Of a stretch of 64,000 bases of DNA, positions 9,399 to 19,423 are shown in pieces. How positions within the stretch are numbered: position 1 is the first letter of the stretch; each line of letters starts with the position of its first letter. This stretch comes from Paracoccaceae bacterium (GTDB taxonomy: Bacteria; Pseudomonadota; Alphaproteobacteria; Rhodobacterales; Rhodobacteraceae): NCBI GenBank assembly GCA_024742705.1, contig JANSXZ010000014.1:25123-89122 (forward strand), in the 5' to 3' direction. The notes beneath the pieces were generated by a model. That model did no database searches and was not told the DNA's origin. It saw nothing but the letters and a program-made list of their open reading frames with translations. Position numbers and translations under genes: made by a program.

Positions 9399-11174
9399 AT
9401 GACACTGATTTCTGATCCCACGGCACCCGTCTTTCAGACGCGCAAGTACGAGAACAAGATTTTCGGCACCCCCGGCAAGGGTTCGATCCTCGGCACCGAC
9501 GGCAACGACGACATCCGCGGCCGCGACCTGGTGAACGACCGGATCAACGCCGGCAACGGCCATGACCTGCTGATCGGCGGTTCGGGCAACGACAAGCTGA
9601 ACGCCGGCAAGGGCGACGATATCCTGCGCGGCGGGTCGGGCAACAACAAGCTGAACGGCAGCGACGGCAACGATTCGATGTACGGCGGCGAAGACAAGGA
9701 CACGCTGAACGGCGGCGAGGACAACGACTGGGGCTATGGCGCGGCCGGCGACGACAGGCTGAACGGCGGCGCCGGCAACGACACGCTGATCGGTGGCACA
9801 GGCGACGACACGCTGGCCGGCGGCAAGGGCCACGACGTGATGCACGGCGGAACCGGCATCGACCGCATCGACGGCGGCGAGGGCAACGACCTGATCACCG
9901 GCGGCCTCGGCGACGATTGGCTGAACGGCGGCAAGGGCCATGACGAGATCATCGGCGGCGATGGCGACGAACGCATGAACGGCGGCGACGGCAACGACAG
10001 CCTGCTGGGCGGCAAGGGCCACGACTGGATCAACGGCGGCGAGGGCCACGACACGGTTTCGGGTGGCGACGGCAACGAACGCATGACCGGCGGCACCGGC
10101 AATGACCTGCTGCGCGGCGGCAGCGGCAACGACACCATCGACGGCGGCACCGGATACGACACCGTGTTCGGCGGCACCGGCGACGATGACATGTCGGGCG
10201 GCGCCGAGAACGATTGGCTTTACGGCCAAAGCGGCCACGACCGGATCGACGCCGGCGATGGCAACGACAAGGTCTGGCTGGGCAGCGGCAACGATTCGGC
10301 CACCGGCGGCGCGGGCAACGACGATATCTACGGCGGCACCGGCAACGATCACATCGATGCGGGCGATGGCAACGACGAAGTCTGGGGCAACAGCGGCAGC
10401 GACACGATCACCGGCGGCGACGGCAACGACACCATCGACGGCGGCACCAGCGGCGACAGCATCGACGCGGGCGGCGGCGACGACCATGTGATCGGCGGCA
10501 GCGGCAACGATTTCGCCAGCGGCGGCACAGGCAACGACACGCTGGACGGCGGCACCGGCAGCGATACGTTGCATGGCGGCCACGGCAACGACATGGTCAA
10601 CGGCGGCTCGAGCAGCGATTTCATCAGCGGCGGCACCGGCGACGACACCCTGATCGGCGACAGCGGCAGCGACACGATCTATGGCGGGCTGGACAACGAC
10701 CAGATCCACGGCGGCGTCGGCAGTGACCTGCTGAGCGGCGGCAGCGGCAACGACAGCATCTGGGGCGGCGAGAACAACGACGTGATGACCGGCGCGCTGG
10801 GCGCGGATCTTCTGGTCGGCGGATTGGGCAATGACACCATCGACGGCGGCGCGGGCAACGATCTGATCATCGGCGGCGAAGGCCGCGACAGCCTGACCGG
10901 CAACGACGGAGCGGATGTGTTCGTGTTCAACATGGCCGAAGCGGCGTCGGATGCCGACAAGGTGTCGGATTTCAAACGCGGCGAAGATCTGCTGCACATC
11001 GAAGGGGCCGGGTTCGCCGATCTCGTGGTGTTCGACAACGGCGGCAACGCTGTCGTGGCCTACGGATATGACGGCACCGGAGCGGTGGCGGCGATGAACA
11101 GTTACACCCACACGATCCTTCTGCAAGACACCGACGCCATCACCCTGACAATCGACGATTTCGTCTTTGCCTGA
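9399..11174 (+). CDS. Secreted RTX (haemolysin-type calcium-binding repeat) protein
   Basis: A 591-residue acidic protein. From about residue 45 to 510 it is made almost entirely of glycine-aspartate nonapeptide repeats (GGxGxDxLx; for example LNGGAGNDTLIGGTGDDTLAGG), which fold into calcium-binding parallel beta-rolls. There is no Sec signal; RTX proteins leave through type I secretion using a C-terminal signal. The last about 70 residues (ADVFVFNMAEAASDADKVSDFKRGEDLLHIEG through ITLTIDDFVFA) match the usual capping and secretion segment. No enzymatic domain is seen, so it may be structural, adhesive or surface-layer-like. No ABC/MFP secretion genes adjoin it; a TolC-family gene lies 3.4 kb downstream. 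Confidence 0.88.
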   Translation: MTLISDPTAPVFQTRKYENKIFGTPGKGSILGTDGNDDIRGRDLVNDRINAGNGHDLLIGGSGNDKLNAGKGDDILRGGSGNNKLNGSDGNDSMYGGEDKDTLNGGEDNDWGYGAAGDDRLNGGAGNDTLIGGTGDDTLAGGKGHDVMHGGTGIDRIDGGEGNDLITGGLGDDWLNGGKGHDEIIGGDGDERMNGGDGNDSLLGGKGHDWINGGEGHDTVSGGDGNERMTGGTGNDLLRGGSGNDTIDGGTGYDTVFGGTGDDDMSGGAENDWLYGQSGHDRIDAGDGNDKVWLGSGNDSATGGAGNDDIYGGTGNDHIDAGDGNDEVWGNSGSDTITGGDGNDTIDGGTSGDSIDAGGGDDHVIGGSGNDFASGGTGNDTLDGGTGSDTLHGGHGNDMVNGGSSSDFISGGTGDDTLIGDSGSDTIYGGLDNDQIHGGVGSDLLSGGSGNDSIWGGENNDVMTGALGADLLVGGLGNDTIDGGAGNDLIIGGEGRDSLTGNDGADVFVFNMAEAASDADKVSDFKRGEDLLHIEGAGFADLVVFDNGGNAVVAYGYDGTGAVAAMNSYTHTILLQDTDAITLTIDDFVFA

Positions 11175-11181
11175 CAGGCGA

Positions 11182-11209
11182 CCGCGCGGCGGAACAGACC
11201 GCCGCGCGG
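11182..11209. terminator. Hairpin between the convergent RTX and efp genes
   Basis: A perfect 11-bp stem, CCGCGCGGCGG at 11182-11192 with its complement at 11199-11209, around a six-base AACAGA loop. It lies between two convergent stops, so it can act for both strands. There is no T run on either side, so Rho-independent activity is not certain. Confidence 0.55.
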
Positions 11210-11245
11210 GATCTTCCGGCGCATACCGGACCGGGCCGGCGCCGT

Positions 11246-11809
11246 TCAGGCGCGTTCGGCGTATTCCATCGTTTCGGTATTGACCACGATCATTTCGTCC
11301 TGCCCCACGAAGGGCGGCACCATCACCTTGACCCCGTTGTCCAGAACCGCCGGCTTGAAGCTGTTTGCGGCGGTCTGGCCTTTCACCACCGGTTCGGTTT
11401 CCACGATCTTGCATGTCACCTTCTGCGGCAGCGTCGCGTTCAACGCCTCGGCGTCATAGAATTCGACCACGATGGTCATCCCGTCCTGGAGAAACGGCCG
11501 CCGGTCTCCCAGGATCTCGGCGGGCAGTTCGACCTGCTCGTAGGATTCGGTATCCATGAACACCAGCATTCCGTCGGTCTCGTAGAGGAACTGCTGGTCC
11601 TTCTGTTCCAGGCGCACGCGTTCCACCTTGTCCGCGCTGCGGAATCTTTCGTTCAGCTTCGAGCCGTTGCGCAGGTTCCGCATTTCCACCTGGGCAAAGG
11701 CACCGCCCTTGCCCGGTTTGACATGATCCACCTTGACCGCGGCCCACAGCCCGCCGTTGTGCTCCAGAACGTTACCGGGGCGAATTTCGTTTCCGTTGAT
11801 CTTGGGCAT
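11246..11809 (-). CDS. efp: Translation elongation factor P
   Basis: 187 residues, the standard EF-P length. [41 protein letters not shown] is the N-terminal KOW-like domain, with the modifiable Lys in the PGKGG loop. Two OB domains follow, ending [24 protein letters not shown] relieves ribosome stalling at polyproline. The ATG at 11809 gives the family N-terminus; the longer open frame upstream is rejected because it adds 37 unconserved residues. Divergent from the 12,027 gene. Confidence 0.95.
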   Translation of the reverse strand: MPKINGNEIRPGNVLEHNGGLWAAVKVDHVKPGKGGAFAQVEMRNLRNGSKLNERFRSADKVERVRLEQKDQQFLYETDGMLVFMDTESYEQVELPAEILGDRRPFLQDGMTIVVEFYDAEALNATLPQKVTCKIVETEPVVKGQTAANSFKPAVLDNGVKVMVPPFVGQDEMIVVNTETMEYAERA

Positions 11810-12026
11810 TGTGTCCAAACCATGACTAAAGGTTGATCCAAATTTGACCGTTCCTATATCTGGCACATGAGCACCTGTCCAGAACGCCCATTTCGCGTCT
11901 TTGCCCCTCCCGACATGCACTCAGCGCATAGGTGATATGCAGGAACGGGGTATCCGAATCAAACAGGATCGGTCATAAGGAACCTCACGCCGAAATTGCA
12001 AGACCAAGAAAAACAAGGGAAACGAG

Positions 12027-12347
12027 ATGCAAGATTTCGTTGACGGCACAGCCTTTAACAATGAACAAGGCAACCGTGCTCGTAAACTGTTCGCAGCTGT
12101 TGTATTGGCTGCTCTGGATGACGCCATCGCCGACGACAAGAAGTATGGCAACGGCCCCGAACAAATCGCCCGCTGGGCCCGGTCGCGCGACGGGCGCGAG
12201 GTTCTGTCCTGCGCCGGGATCGACCCCAACGAACGTGTGGTCGAAGGCCTGATGGGCTTTGTAGGCCGCGGTGTGCGCACCTCGGTTGCCCTGTCTCGCG
12301 AAGAAAGCGAACGCCGCAACGCGGCCCAGCAGGCCGAAGCAGCCTGA
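12027..12347 (+). CDS. Conserved small alphaproteobacterial protein (resembles DUF6280)
   Basis: A 106-residue soluble protein beginning MQDFVDGTAFNNEQGNRARKLFAAVVLAALDDAIADDKKYGNG and containing QIARWARSRDGREVLSCAGIDP. From memory this pattern belongs to a small family of unknown function (DUF6280) found in Rhodobacterales. It is followed by a strong intrinsic terminator, so it is a monocistronic, probably well-expressed gene. An AAGGGAAACGAG ribosome-binding stretch precedes the ATG. No function can be inferred. Confidence 0.75.
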   Translation: MQDFVDGTAFNNEQGNRARKLFAAVVLAALDDAIADDKKYGNGPEQIARWARSRDGREVLSCAGIDPNERVVEGLMGFVGRGVRTSVALSREESERRNAAQQAEAA

Positions 12348-12372
12348 TCCGGCACCCGAAAGGCCACGACCG

Positions 12373-12399
12373 ACACGCCCGTTCACGGGCGTGTTTTTT
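12373..12399 (+). terminator. Rho-independent terminator after the 12,027 gene
   Basis: ACACGCCCG at 12373-12381 pairs with CGGGCGTGT at 12386-12394 around a four-base TTCA loop and runs into a T tract (12394-12399). This is a textbook intrinsic terminator for the rightward small gene, isolating it from cobQ. Confidence 0.85.
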
Positions 12400-12446
12400 G
12401 TTGGCCGGACGCGCCAGCCCTTTGCCAATCGCGACATAGACCCGAC

Positions 12447-13907
12447 ATGGTGCGCGCGCTCATGCTTCAGGGCACCGGCAGCAATGTCGGCAAGTCGATG
12501 CTGGTGGCCGGGTTGGCACGGGCGTTTCGCGACCGGGGCGTCAAGGTAGCGCCATTCAAACCGCAGAACATGTCGAACAACGCCGCCGTCACCGCAGACG
12601 GCGGCGAGATCGGCCGCGCGCAGGCGTTGCAGGCCCGCGCCGCCGGGCGCGCGCCCACCACCGATATGAATCCCGTGCTGCTCAAGCCCGAATCCGAAAC
12701 CGGCAGCCAGGTCATCGTGCAGGGCCAGCGCGTCGGGTCGACCGGGGCGCGGGCCTATTGGGCGAAGAAACCCGATCTGATGCCCGCGGTTCTGGACAGT
12801 TTCGACCGGCTGTGCGGCACCGCCGATCTGGTGCTGGTCGAAGGCGCGGGCAGCCCCGCGGAAACCAATCTGCGGCGCGGCGACATCGCCAACATGGGCT
12901 TTGCCCGCGCGCGCGGCGTTCCGGTGGTTCTGGCCGGTGACATTGACCGGGGCGGCGTGATCGCGCAGATCGTCGGCACGCAATGCGTGCTGGACGAAGG
13001 CGACCGCGCGATGATCCGTGGCTTTGTCATCAACAAGTTTCGCGGCGATGCCAGCCTGTTCGATGCCGGCCGCGACGATATCGTGCGCCGCACCGGCTGG
13101 CCCTGCCTGGGCGTGGTGCCGTGGTTCGATGCGTCGTGGCGCCTGCCGGCCGAAGATATGCTGGACCTCGCGTCGCGCCCTGGCGGCGCCTGCAGGATCG
13201 CGGTGCCGCATCTGCCACGCATGGCAAATTTCGACGATCTCGATCCGCTGGCCGCCGAACCCGGCGTGACGCTGGACATCGTGGCGCGGGGGCGCGCCTT
13301 GCCGGGCGACGCCGACCTTGTGCTTCTGCCCGGCAGCAAGAATACGATCGCCGATCTCGAATACTTCCGCGCCGCCGGATGGGACATCGATCTTGCCGCC
13401 CACCTGCGGCGGGGCGGGCGCGTTCTGGGCATTTGTGGCGGATACCAGATGCTGGGCCGATCAATCGCGGATCCGGCCGGCATCGAGGGCCCGGCCCGCA
13501 CCGTTGCCGGGTTGGGGCATCTGGACGTGCACACGGTAATCGCCCCGCACAAGCAATTGGCGCTGCGCACGGGCACCGATACCCTGGGCGGCGCGCCGGT
13601 TTCGGGGTATGAAATCCACATGGGACACACCGAAGGGCCCGACACGTCGCGGCCCTGGCTGACGTATCACGACGGCACGACGCAGGGCGCGATCAGCAGC
13701 GATGGCAGGGTGATGGGCGGATACCTGCACGGCGTTTTCTCGTCCGACAGCTATCGTGCCGGTTTTCTGTCGCAGTTCGCGGTCGTGTCGCAACTGGAAC
13801 ACGACGACAGTATAGACCAGACGTTGAACGATCTGGCCGCGCATCTGGAAGCTCACATGGATCTTGACGGGTTGCTGGCGCGGGCGGCGCCCCCGGTTCA
13901 GGTCTGA
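12447..13907 (+). CDS. cobQ: Cobyric acid synthase
   Basis: 486 residues. It catalyses glutamine- and ATP-dependent amidation of adenosyl-cobyrinic acid a,c-diamide at b, d, e and g in cobalamin synthesis. The N-terminal synthetase domain has [21 protein letters not shown] and [13 protein letters not shown]. The C-terminal glutaminase-like domain has the [11 protein letters not shown] nucleophile elbow (Cys near residue 331) and [12 protein letters not shown] with the catalytic His region. It stands alone here, ending 10 bp inside the 3' end of the convergent popZ-like gene. The B12-independent look of its neighbours suggests no local cob operon. Confidence 0.94.
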   Translation: MVRALMLQGTGSNVGKSMLVAGLARAFRDRGVKVAPFKPQNMSNNAAVTADGGEIGRAQALQARAAGRAPTTDMNPVLLKPESETGSQVIVQGQRVGSTGARAYWAKKPDLMPAVLDSFDRLCGTADLVLVEGAGSPAETNLRRGDIANMGFARARGVPVVLAGDIDRGGVIAQIVGTQCVLDEGDRAMIRGFVINKFRGDASLFDAGRDDIVRRTGWPCLGVVPWFDASWRLPAEDMLDLASRPGGACRIAVPHLPRMANFDDLDPLAAEPGVTLDIVARGRALPGDADLVLLPGSKNTIADLEYFRAAGWDIDLAAHLRRGGRVLGICGGYQMLGRSIADPAGIEGPARTVAGLGHLDVHTVIAPHKQLALRTGTDTLGGAPVSGYEIHMGHTEGPDTSRPWLTYHDGTTQGAISSDGRVMGGYLHGVFSSDSYRAGFLSQFAVVSQLEHDDSIDQTLNDLAAHLEAHMDLDGLLARAAPPVQV

Positions 13908-14539
13908 CCGAAGTCCCGGGCCGTCAGGGCCATCTGGATTTCGCGCCGCACCATCTTGCGCACATTGCGCGTGATACGTTCGCCCAGCGCGCCCTGAAGT
14001 TCCCGCCGGACGATATCTGTCACCAGATCGCGCAGCGCATCTTCGTCCATCACCGTTTCGCCGGCCAAGCGGGGCGCGTCGGCATTCGGATCATCGGCTT
14101 CCGTCTCGGCGTCAACCGCTTCCGCCTTTGCGTCATCGGCTTGCACGGGCGTCTGCGTGGCGGTTTCGGTGACACGCGGGCCCTGCGGCGCGGTTGCGCG
14201 GTCCAGGGTGCCTTCCCAGGCGGCGTCGCCCGCATCTATTGCCGCTTCCAACGCCTCGATCTTGCGACCCAGGGCGCCGATTTCATCCGCCATCGGCGCG
14301 TCTTCCGGTTCGGCCACCTGTGCGGCCGGCGTTTCGCGTTTGGCCATTTCAACCACGTTGTCGGGCACCCGCGATGGCGCATCGCCCACCCTGTGTTCGG
14401 ACGTAAGAACCAGTTTTTCGGGGTTACCGGCCGCCGGAGCGTCGGGTTTCACCGCTTCGGCGCGGCTGTTTTCTGATACCAGCCGGCGGATCGAAGACAA
14501 TACGTCTTCGATCTCGACTCTGCTCACAGGATCGGACAT
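13898..14539 (-). CDS. PopZ-like (DUF2497) polar organising protein
   Basis: 213 residues. It has a short conserved N-terminal helix ([16 protein letters not shown]), a long acidic, proline/alanine-rich low-complexity middle, and a conserved C-terminal helical segment ([37 protein letters not shown]). This three-part layout is that of PopZ/DUF2497 proteins, which form polar hubs in alphaproteobacteria. Context supports this: the pcm-tolC-DUF2497 order is common in the class. The start at 14539 is chosen because [14 protein letters not shown] fits the family and longer frames add an arginine-rich leader. Its 3' end overlaps that of cobQ by 10 bp. Confidence 0.7.
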   Translation of the reverse strand: MSDPVSRVEIEDVLSSIRRLVSENSRAEAVKPDAPAAGNPEKLVLTSEHRVGDAPSRVPDNVVEMAKRETPAAQVAEPEDAPMADEIGALGRKIEALEAAIDAGDAAWEGTLDRATAPQGPRVTETATQTPVQADDAKAEAVDAETEADDPNADAPRLAGETVMDEDALRDLVTDIVRRELQGALGERITRNVRKMVRREIQMALTARDFGQT

Positions 14540-14617
14540 TTCGTCAATTACCACTCTTGCCTCGGGCCGCAGTCTAGCGCAGCGCGGCCCGTGCCACAAG
14601 AATTACCGCCGCCCGGA

Positions 14618-16030
14618 TCAGTCTTTGCTGAGCGCGCGCAACACCCGATCCAGTTCGGCACCCTGCTTGCTGCGCAGCGCGGGAGCGTTCTGGACCTGGT
14701 TGTAGTAGGCGGCGGGGTCGTAGATCTGCACGCCCAGACGCAGCCTGTCGGCGGTCAACAGCCCCTGCGCCGACAGCAGCGCATAGGCGGCAACATAGAG
14801 ATCGCGCTGGGCCGAAATGCGCGCGGCCTGTGCATCCAGCAGCTCTTGTTCGGCGTCCAGAACATCAAGCGTGGTGCGCGCGCCCAGCGTCGCCTCTTCG
14901 CGGATGCCGTCAAAAGCCACGCGCGCCGCGCGGATCCGGCGGTCGGTGGCTTCGATGTTGGCGCCGGCCACATCCAGTTGCACGAAGGCCACCGATACGT
15001 TCTGGGTGACGTTTTCCTGCACGTTCAGCAGGTTGGCCCGCTGTGCGTCGCGGGCTGCCATCGCCGCGCGGATCGCCGAACTGATCCCGCCACCCTGATA
15101 GAGCGTCTGCGACAATTGCAGCGTCAGCGACGCGGTATCGGAATTGTCGTTGGTGTCCAGTTCCTCGCTCAGGCCCAGGGCGCCGCTCAGGTTGATCTGC
15201 GGCTTCAGCGCCGTTTCCGCGCGCAGCACCGCCAGTTCCGACGCCGCGATCTGATGTTGCGCCTGAAGGATGTCGGGGTGATTGCGGACCGCCACGCTTT
15301 TGGCGGCGTCGATGGATGCGGGCCGGCGTGGCAGGCCCGGCGGCGGCGAAAGCCGGCCGGGGCGTTTGCCGACCGCGTTCAGGTATTCCTCCTGCGCGTT
15401 CACCAGGTTGCCCTGCGCGGTGGCCAGATTGCTGCGCGCCTCGGCCAGACGCGACTCGGCCAGCGCCACGTCGGTCCGGGTCACCTCTCCCACGTCGAAA
15501 CGGTCCTGCGCGGCGCGCAGTTCCTGGGTGATCAGCCGAACGTTGCTTTCGCGCAGCGCCACGAATTCCGTCTCGCGCACGACATTCATATAGGCCTGAA
15601 CCGCGCGTTGCAGCACCGATTGCTCGATCGAGATCAGCGCCTGGCGCGTCGCCAGAACGGTTTCCTTCGCGCCCTGCACCGCAAGGGTACGGCCGCCACC
15701 GTCAAACAGCAACAGCGTGGCGTTCAGACTGAGCGCCGCGGATGTCGCCGTGGCGTTGAACGAGATGTTGTTGTTGACGCCCTCGTTGTAGGTGCGCCCG
15801 ACGGAAGCGGTCCAGGTGACCACCGGCCGCAGTGTCGCGACCGCGCCGGCCACGTCCTCATCGGCGGCGCGCAAAAGCGCGCGGTTCTGGGTGAGCAGCC
15901 CGCTGGTGTTGTAGGCCCCCACCAGCGCATCGGCCAGCGTGTCGGCCCGCGCGATCGCAGGTGCGGCCACCGCCAGGGCGGCTGTGAAAAGGACGGCGCG
16001 CAGGCCAGGGCCATGCCGGAAAATCTTCAT
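14618..16030 (-). CDS. tolC: TolC-family outer-membrane channel
   Basis: 470 residues with a signal peptide (MKIFRHGPGLRAVLFTAALAVAAPAIARA). The mature protein shows the repeated coiled-coil and beta-strand halves of TolC: DTLADALVGAYNTSGLLTQNRALLRAADEDVAGA, FDVGEVTRTDVALAESRLAEARSNLATAQGNLVNAQ and, in the second half, LGARTTLDVLDAEQELLDAQAARISAQRDLYVAAYALLSAQG. It forms the outer-membrane exit of type I secretion and efflux systems, and could serve the RTX protein nearby. It follows pcm in the same direction with a 73-bp gap. Confidence 0.92.
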   Translation of the reverse strand: MKIFRHGPGLRAVLFTAALAVAAPAIARADTLADALVGAYNTSGLLTQNRALLRAADEDVAGAVATLRPVVTWTASVGRTYNEGVNNNISFNATATSAALSLNATLLLFDGGGRTLAVQGAKETVLATRQALISIEQSVLQRAVQAYMNVVRETEFVALRESNVRLITQELRAAQDRFDVGEVTRTDVALAESRLAEARSNLATAQGNLVNAQEEYLNAVGKRPGRLSPPPGLPRRPASIDAAKSVAVRNHPDILQAQHQIAASELAVLRAETALKPQINLSGALGLSEELDTNDNSDTASLTLQLSQTLYQGGGISSAIRAAMAARDAQRANLLNVQENVTQNVSVAFVQLDVAGANIEATDRRIRAARVAFDGIREEATLGARTTLDVLDAEQELLDAQAARISAQRDLYVAAYALLSAQGLLTADRLRLGVQIYDPAAYYNQVQNAPALRSKQGAELDRVLRALSKD

Positions 16031-16103
16031 GGTGCTTTTCCCCCAAAAAGCTGTGTCGCGCGCCAACCGGCGCTGGCCGCCCCTGCGGCCGTTGTCTTGA
16101 TGT

Positions 16104-16757
16104 TCAGAGCGAAAACGCCGGCTGTTTGCGAAAACCGGGCAGAACCGGCGCCGCGCCGTTGAATGCATAACGCCAAATGACCTGATCGCCAGACTTGTGG
16201 CCAAGGCGCACGGTGCCCAGAGCGCCATCCATGAAACATGCGGCGATCCGGCCGCCGGTCTTGAGCTGGGCCAGCAGGGCTTCGGGCACAGATTCGACCC
16301 CGCCCTGGAAAATGATCACATCGTAAGGCCCGTGTTCCGCCGCGCCTTCGGTCAGCGGCGCCTCGTGCACGATCACGTTGTCGGCGCCATGCTCGGACAA
16401 CAGGCCGGTCGCCTCGCGCACCAGCGCCGCGTCCTCTTCCACCATCACCACAGCCTGCGCCAGACGCGACAGAACCGCCGCCGAATAGCCATAGGCGCCA
16501 CCGATGTCGAGAACCAGTTCATTGCCCTCGAAAGCAAGCAAATCCAATGTCTTGGCCAAAAGGCGGGGATCGACGACAACCCGATCTTCGGACAGCGGCA
16601 CATGTTCGCCAACATAGGCCACCTCTTGCTGGCCCTGCGGCACAAAGGCTTCGCGGGCCACATTCAGCATCGCATGAATGATCGGAAACTTGGTCACCTC
16701 GGACGGGCGCACCTGGGTTTCAACCATCATACGGCGCCGGGCAGCGTAGTCGGACAT
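16104..16757 (-). CDS. pcm: Protein-L-isoaspartate O-methyltransferase family protein
   Basis: 217 residues with MVETQVRPSEVTKFPIIHAMLNVAREAFVP at the N-terminus and the SAM-binding loop VLDIGGAYGYSAAVLSRLA, then VMVEEDAALV and YDVIIFQGGVESVPEALLAQLKTGGRIA. This is the Pcm fold, which repairs isoaspartyl residues by SAM-dependent methylation. The VLDIGGAYGYS form (rather than VLEIGTGSGY) is that of the alphaproteobacterial tolC-linked subgroup, whose substrate may differ. A huge open frame upstream on this strand is only the antisense shadow of the mechanosensitive channel gene. Confidence 0.88.
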   Translation of the reverse strand: MSDYAARRRMMVETQVRPSEVTKFPIIHAMLNVAREAFVPQGQQEVAYVGEHVPLSEDRVVVDPRLLAKTLDLLAFEGNELVLDIGGAYGYSAAVLSRLAQAVVMVEEDAALVREATGLLSEHGADNVIVHEAPLTEGAAEHGPYDVIIFQGGVESVPEALLAQLKTGGRIAACFMDGALGTVRLGHKSGDQVIWRYAFNGAAPVLPGFRKQPAFSL

Positions 16758-17018
16758 CACTAAACTCTTTCGTTCAGACCTTTTGACATGATGTGCCACA
16801 GGAATGTCGCGCGGGCAACGGGACTCACGCGCAAAAGCGCCGCGCCTGCGTCGCAGGGGGCCAATCGCCCGCGGATGGGGCGCCGGGCGGGATGCCGGGC
16901 GGGGACAGAGCGGCGGGTACAGCCGCAACCGGCGGAATATCGCCCGCGCCGCTTGCCATTCCCGAGGCCACGCCTGTAACCACGGCGCTGTTCCATTCCG
17001 CAACCAAGGTGATATCCG

Positions 17019-19295
17019 ATGCGCAGACCGTTTGCCGTTCCGTCCGTTCCGGCGCTGCTGGCGGCGTTGTTCCTGACGGCGCTTGGCGGATTGCCTTGGC
17101 TGTCGCCGGCGATGGCCCAGCCCCCCGAGGCCGCCACATCGGCACCGGCCCCCGACGCGGCGCTGGACCGGCTGATCGAGGTTCTGAACGACGACGCGGC
17201 GCGCGCCGCCTTGCTCGAAGCGCTGACCAAGGCAACCGCCGAGGCGCCCGCGCCGCCGCCCGGGCCGCCGGCCGCCGAGCCTTCGATCGGCGCGCAGGTG
17301 GCGGAATTCACCCAAGCCATCGCCCAGAACATCGCCAGCCAGATCCAGGACATGGCGGCCAGCATCGGCCGCGGAAACACCTCGTTCCGGGGCCTTTCGG
17401 GCGAAGAACTGGGCGTGCTTGTGCAATCGGCCCAGAACCTGTTTCTGATCATCGCCATCACCGTCGCGGTCTTCGTGGTGCTGCGACGGCTGTCGCGGCC
17501 TGTGTTTCGCCGGATGGACGCCCGGGCGCGCGATGCCAATGCGTTGCGTCTTTCGCTGCTGTTCGCCGGATCGGTGGCGATCAACACCGCCATTGTGCTG
17601 GGTGCATGGGCCATCGGCTATGCCATCGCGCTGCTGGCGTTCGGGGATCTGGGCCGCATCGATTTCCGCCAGACGTTGTACCTGAACGCGTTCCTGATGG
17701 TCGAACTGATCAAGGTCGCGGTGCGCGCCGTGCTGTCGCCGGCCAACGGCGGGCTGCGCCTGATCAACCTGTCTGACCGCGCGGCACGGCATCTGCACCG
17801 GCACGCGGCGCTGATCTTCAGCATCGTGGGCTATGGGCAGTTGCTGGTGGTGCCGATCGTCAATCGCAACGTGTCCTATGCCGCCGGCATCGGCATTGCG
17901 GCGATCCTGTCGGTTTTGGTGTTGATCTATCTGTTCGTTCTGGTGATCCGCCACCGGACCGATGTGGCCGACTGGCTGGCGCGCGGGCTTTATGAAGATC
18001 CGGCGACCGACCCGGCGGATGGCGCCACCGAAACGGCACCGGGCACACCGGACCATCAGCGCCCCGGCGGGTTTCTGGGCACGCTGATCCGGTCCTGGCA
18101 CTGGTTCCTGCTGGCCTACCTTGCATTCATGTTCTTCGTGGTCGTGCTGCGCCCGACCCGCGTGGTTGTCGATCACCTGACCGCATCGGGCCAGGTCCTG
18201 GCCGCCGCGATCCTCGGTTCGCTGCTGATGAACGCGATCGGAAAACCGCTGCGCACCGGCATCCGCCTGCCCGAAGACATCGCCACCAAGCTGCCGCTGT
18301 TGCAGCCCCGGCTGAACCGGGTGATCCCCAAGTTCCTGATCGCCCTGCGCTTTCTGGTGGCGGCCGGCGTGATCGGCTATGCGCTCGACGTGATCGGCAT
18401 TGCCGAAATCGGGGCCTGGCTGGCCAGCGATCTGGGCCTCGATCTGACCGGGCGCCTGGCATCGGCGGCGGCGATCCTGACGGTTGCCGCACTGGTCTGG
18501 CTGGCGGTGAACTCGTGGGTCGATTATCAGCTCAGCCCGAACTACGGCACGTTGCCCACATCGCGCGAAACGACGCTTCTGTCGCTGTTGCGCAACGCGG
18601 CCACCATTGCCATCGTGATCTTCACGCTGATGTTCGCGCTTTCCGAGCTGGGGCTCGATATCGGGCCGTTGCTGGCCTCGGCCGGGGTGCTGGGCCTGGC
18701 CATCGGCTTTGGCGCGCAGAAACTGGTGCAGGACATCATCACCGGCATCTTCATCCAGCTTGAGAACGCGATGAACGTGGGCGACGTGGTGACCGTGGGC
18801 GGCACCACCGGTGTGGTCGAGAAACTGACCGTGCGCTCGGCGTCGCTGCGCGACATCAACGGCACGTTCCACATCATCCCGTTCTCGTCGGTCGACATGG
18901 TGTCGAACTTCATGCGCGATTTCGCCTTCCATGTCTGCGACATGGGCATTGCCTACCGCGAGGACATAGACGAGGCCAAGCAGGCGATGATGGACGGCTT
19001 TGACGAACTGCTGCGCGATCCCGAACAGCGCCGCGTGATCGTCGGCGATCTGGAGTGGTTCGGGCTGAACAGTTTCGGCGACAGCGCCATCGTGCTGCGC
19101 GCACGGATCAAGACTCAGCCCGGCAAGCAATGGGGTGTGGGCCGGGCCTACAATGCGATTCTGAAACGTCTGTTCGACGAGCGCGGAATCGAAATTCCCT
19201 TCCCGCACCAGACGATCTTCTTTGGCGAGGCAAAGGATGGCAGCACCCAGGCGCTGCGCCTGCGCAACGTGGATCGCAGCGAGGGCGAAACCTGA
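17019..19295 (+). CDS. MscS-family mechanosensitive channel, large form
   Basis: 758 residues. A signal peptide (residues 1-34, ending AMA) is followed by a periplasmic alanine/proline-rich helical region, then about ten hydrophobic helices and the MscS core: VLGLAIGFGAQKLVQDIITGIFIQLENAMNVGDVVTVGGTTGVVEKLTVRSASLRDINGTFHIIPFSSV. This is the pore helix followed by the cytoplasmic beta domain. It gates on membrane tension to release solutes on hypo-osmotic shock, which suits a betaine-accumulating cell. Architecture resembles the YbiO/YnaI class with extra helices. Divergent from pcm. Confidence 0.92.
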   Translation: MRRPFAVPSVPALLAALFLTALGGLPWLSPAMAQPPEAATSAPAPDAALDRLIEVLNDDAARAALLEALTKATAEAPAPPPGPPAAEPSIGAQVAEFTQAIAQNIASQIQDMAASIGRGNTSFRGLSGEELGVLVQSAQNLFLIIAITVAVFVVLRRLSRPVFRRMDARARDANALRLSLLFAGSVAINTAIVLGAWAIGYAIALLAFGDLGRIDFRQTLYLNAFLMVELIKVAVRAVLSPANGGLRLINLSDRAARHLHRHAALIFSIVGYGQLLVVPIVNRNVSYAAGIGIAAILSVLVLIYLFVLVIRHRTDVADWLARGLYEDPATDPADGATETAPGTPDHQRPGGFLGTLIRSWHWFLLAYLAFMFFVVVLRPTRVVVDHLTASGQVLAAAILGSLLMNAIGKPLRTGIRLPEDIATKLPLLQPRLNRVIPKFLIALRFLVAAGVIGYALDVIGIAEIGAWLASDLGLDLTGRLASAAAILTVAALVWLAVNSWVDYQLSPNYGTLPTSRETTLLSLLRNAATIAIVIFTLMFALSELGLDIGPLLASAGVLGLAIGFGAQKLVQDIITGIFIQLENAMNVGDVVTVGGTTGVVEKLTVRSASLRDINGTFHIIPFSSVDMVSNFMRDFAFHVCDMGIAYREDIDEAKQAMMDGFDELLRDPEQRRVIVGDLEWFGLNSFGDSAIVLRARIKTQPGKQWGVGRAYNAILKRLFDERGIEIPFPHQTIFFGEAKDGSTQALRLRNVDRSEGET

Positions 19296-19423
19296 GCGCG
19301 GGGCGCCTGAAGCGCCACGCGCCGCGGTCACGAACGCGCGATGCACGGCCAATTGCGCTGCAAACCCCCGGGCGCCGGTGTATCCCTTGGGCCGAAGACC
19401 GCGGCAGGGAGCCGGTAGACGCG

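Noticed and set aside
9500..10900. Regular short DNA repeats that might be taken for a CRISPR array
   Set aside because: The repeats are 27-bp coding periods of the RTX nonapeptide motif, without unique spacers or Cas genes.
9213..11414. 733-codon reverse frame opposite the RTX gene, valine/alanine repeats
   Set aside because: It mirrors the glycine-aspartate repeats on the other strand and has no independent support.
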